From assembly GCA_964616875.1 (NCBI GenBank), contig CAZTSJ010000020.1, forward strand, positions 1-15,279: 15,279 bases of DNA, read 5' to 3'. The translations under genes were made by a program, and so were the position numbers. Shown piece after piece: positions 13,868-15,279 of this stretch; positions within the stretch are counted from its first letter, which is position 1; every line of letters starts with the position of its first letter. Source of the stretch: RBG-16-66-20 sp964616875 (GTDB lineage: Bacteria > Pseudomonadota > Gammaproteobacteria > Burkholderiales > SG8-39). Below the pieces are notes generated by a model that was not told where the DNA came from, did not search any database, and was given only the letters and a program-made list of their open reading frames with translations.

Positions 13868-13936
13868 GCTTAACGTAGAGCTAACCGGCGCTGCGCGGCT
13901 TTATTGCGCAGCGTCCGGTTGAGCGCTGGGTTGGGC
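13868..13936 (-). other. Integron attC recombination site (69 bp)
   Basis: On the minus strand, R'' box GCCCAAC (13936-13930) and R' box GTTAAGC (13874-13868) fit RYYYAAC and GTTRRRY. Between them a long imperfect hairpin forms. The left arm GCTCAACCGGACGCTGCGC pairs with the right arm GCGCAGCGCCGGTTAGC, leaving two unpaired bases (C and A) in the left arm only. Extra bases on the left arm are the attC polarity signal, and they give the minus-strand orientation, matching the gene upstream. The cut point is between 13874 and 13873. Confidence 0.85.
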
Positions 13937-15140
13937 GTCATCTCTGATCTATCCATCAAGTCCTGATGATGTGTTCCTTCAATCCTCTTCGTGGTGCTGG
14001 ACCGACCGCTGGTGCATATCCCAATCTTGTCCACATCTGGACCGAATGAGCTGGTGGAGGCGCGTCAAGGAGCTTATGGATTGATGCGTATGGCTTTGCC
14101 ACTTCGGGATACTCCTGCAAGGCTTGCGAAATGGGCTGCATCGAAAGGCCATGCAGCGTTGCCGCAAGCTGCGCCCGCACGTAGGCGCGGCCCGCGTTGA
14201 CCTGAGTCTTGCGGTCATTGCCTTCGGTGATCATCCAGAAGAAAGCGGGTGTCGAATCGAGCTTCGAATTGAACTCCTTGATTTGGCTGGCGATCGCTGC
14301 GTCATCAGGATCTGGTGCCTTGGACCGATCAAATAGGCCCAAGCTGGCGATTAGTCGGAGGAACGGCTTGTTGACAGAAATTCCGTCACGATACTTTGCG
14401 ATTTCCGTCGGACCGATACGCAATACCTTGTATGACTCCAAAATGGTTCGCGGCGTTACGAGTTCGATGCGCCACGCTTCAGCGGCAATCGTACGATGCT
14501 TGGCCAACAGGTCCGGGGTGTCGTTGCCGACAAAGCCAAGCCGAATCGGATAAGCCGCGACCGACTCTGTGATGCCCCTGATAGCCGCATGCGGTATGGC
14601 TTTTGTCTCATAGGCCTCGCGATTTGTGCGGCGTTTCGTAATCTCTGCGAACAGGGGATCTTTCTTGACGTTCTTGTCCGCCGCAAGGCGAATTCTCGCA
14701 ACCGGGCGTTGATCGATCTTCGTTGCATCAAAGGCGCCCTCGGGGAACAACTCGATGTCTGCCCGTAACCCCCTTTCTCTCGCTGCCATGTCCAGCAACT
14801 CCAGAAATGTTCCGTGGCTCATCACAATTTGCCGGAAATAGGGATCGGTTTCCGGAAGCAGCCGACCGAGGTCGCAATGGAGGACTATTTGGTCCGGTTG
14901 CCGAAGGTCGACCATCCAGGATTGCAGGTTGTGTGAGTGAGGGGCAAGGATCGCGTAGCTCAAGATCCATTCGCGTACATTCCCGTCCGCAGCGGGACCT
15001 TTCCAGGCAGCTACCGCCTCGGCGGGAATTTCGCTGGAACAACCGGTCAGGCTCGGTAATGCGGCAAGGACGACACCACCACCTACCAATCGAACAAAGG
15101 CTCTTCGTTTCATAGACTATCAACTCCTCGCGACGCCCAA
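13874..15140 (-). mobile_element. Integron gene cassette carrying the nitroreductase-fold gene
   Basis: The segment between the G/TT cut points of two co-oriented attC sites, 1267 bp. Its first bases (TTGGGC) are the exact complement of the R'' box of its own attC (GCCCAAC). This is what a cassette excised as a circle would carry and differs from the R' box that follows (TTAAGC). It holds one gene filling nearly the whole unit, with a 27-base leader, and its base composition is visibly less GC-rich than the rest of the window. Confidence 0.8.
13956..15113 (-). CDS. Exported nitroreductase-fold (Acg-like) flavoprotein, Tat/lipoprotein signal
   Basis: A 385-residue protein resembling the Acg/nitroreductase-like FMN-binding family annotated as Tat-pathway proteins; the reaction is unknown. 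The N-terminus has KRRAF (twin arginine), a hydrophobic core GGGVVLAALP and lipobox SLTGC with Cys25, so it is probably an exported lipoprotein. Family-like blocks are APHSHNLQSWMVDL (FMN phosphate region), RRTNREAY, and the late RAYVRAQLAATLHGLSMQPISQ segment. ATG 15113 has GAGGAG about ten bases upstream. Codon use is less GC-biased than in neighbouring genes, consistent with transfer. Its stop lies 19 bases before the attC R'' box. Confidence 0.82.
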   Translation of the reverse strand: MKRRAFVRLVGGGVVLAALPSLTGCSSEIPAEAVAAWKGPAADGNVREWILSYAILAPHSHNLQSWMVDLRQPDQIVLHCDLGRLLPETDPYFRQIVMSHGTFLELLDMAARERGLRADIELFPEGAFDATKIDQRPVARIRLAADKNVKKDPLFAEITKRRTNREAYETKAIPHAAIRGITESVAAYPIRLGFVGNDTPDLLAKHRTIAAEAWRIELVTPRTILESYKVLRIGPTEIAKYRDGISVNKPFLRLIASLGLFDRSKAPDPDDAAIASQIKEFNSKLDSTPAFFWMITEGNDRKTQVNAGRAYVRAQLAATLHGLSMQPISQALQEYPEVAKPYASIHKLLDAPPPAHSVQMWTRLGYAPAVGPAPRRGLKEHIIRT

Positions 15141-15279
15141 CGTCCGCAGCCACCGGCGCGCGCCAGTGAGCATCTGCATTGCGCCGCGCTTGCGCGCGTC
15201 CGCGTGGGCTGCGTGGTTAAACGGCAGCCAGTACCGCTCGGCGAACGGCTTGGGGTAGCTCAATCGGCGCGAAGAATCG
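15120..15279 (-). CDS. 3' end of an ORF in the preceding cassette (partial, uncertain)
   Basis: Read on the minus strand from the window edge, one frame stays open for 53 codons, with protein-like composition before the attC site (YPKPFAERYWLPFN) and strongly GC-rich third positions. It continues through the attC site and stops at 15120-15122. A second frame stops earlier, at TAA 15219-15217 inside the R'' box, which is also a common way for cassette genes to end. I prefer the first on codon use, but cannot identify either product. Confidence 0.35.
   Translation of the reverse strand, partial: DSSRRLSYPKPFAERYWLPFNHAAHADARKRGAMQMLTGARRWLRTLGVARS
15135..15222 (-). other. Integron attC recombination site (88 bp)
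   Basis: On the minus strand, R'' box GTTTAAC (15222-15216) and R' box GTTGGGC (15141-15135) fit the attC boxes. Between them GCAGCCCACGCGGACGCGC on the left arm pairs with GCGCGCCGGTGGCTGC on the right, leaving unpaired C, G and A in the left arm only. This is the same polarity as the attC at 13868-13936. A variable loop of roughly 28 bases closes it. Cut point between 15141 and 15140. Confidence 0.78.

Overview
The window is high-GC, densely packed bacterial DNA. Codon use, the MerR/CadR/CDF gene types, the CusA-like pump and a GGGGTC-N-GACCCC palindrome repeat all suggest a betaproteobacterium. This is inference; there is no rRNA or other phylogenetic marker in the window.

Left part (1-4259) is metal handling. 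It opens with the C-terminal 45% of a CusA-type RND efflux pump cut by the window edge. A UPF0104-type membrane protein broken by a one-base frameshift follows. Next is a small lipoprotein gene preceded by a promoter that looks like a mercury (MerR) operator. Converging on it is a compact mer operon (merT, merP, GDCCVxC cysteine-rich protein), transcribed divergently from merR. No mercuric reductase (merA) is present in the window.

Middle part (4269-9732). An ArsR-rhodanese fusion regulator sits with a small exported HExxH metalloprotease-like protein. It is divergent from a fatty-acid-hydroxylase/sterol-desaturase family membrane enzyme across a near-perfect 22-bp palindrome. Next comes a metal efflux operon: a CDF-family cation transporter followed 4 bp later by a DMT/EamA transporter with an extremely His-rich tail. 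It is divergent from a CadR/PbrR-type MerR regulator across a classical Cd/Pb-type operator, but that regulator carries an in-frame TAA. The regulator overlaps selU (tRNA 2-selenouridine synthase) by ATGA.

Right-middle part (9649-13217). An FAD monooxygenase and a histone-deacetylase-family hydrolase form a minus-strand pair. They are divergent from a MoxR AAA+ ATPase that has lost its usual DUF58 partner and ends 3 bp before a 26-bp tandem palindromic repeat.

Right end (13219-15279) holds a small unknown protein, a cupin, and a Tat/lipoprotein nitroreductase-fold protein flanked by two attC recombination sites in the same orientation. The cassette boundary hexamer and the R'' box of its own attC are exact complements. 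I read this as an integron gene cassette array on the minus strand, with the integrase expected beyond the right edge of the window.
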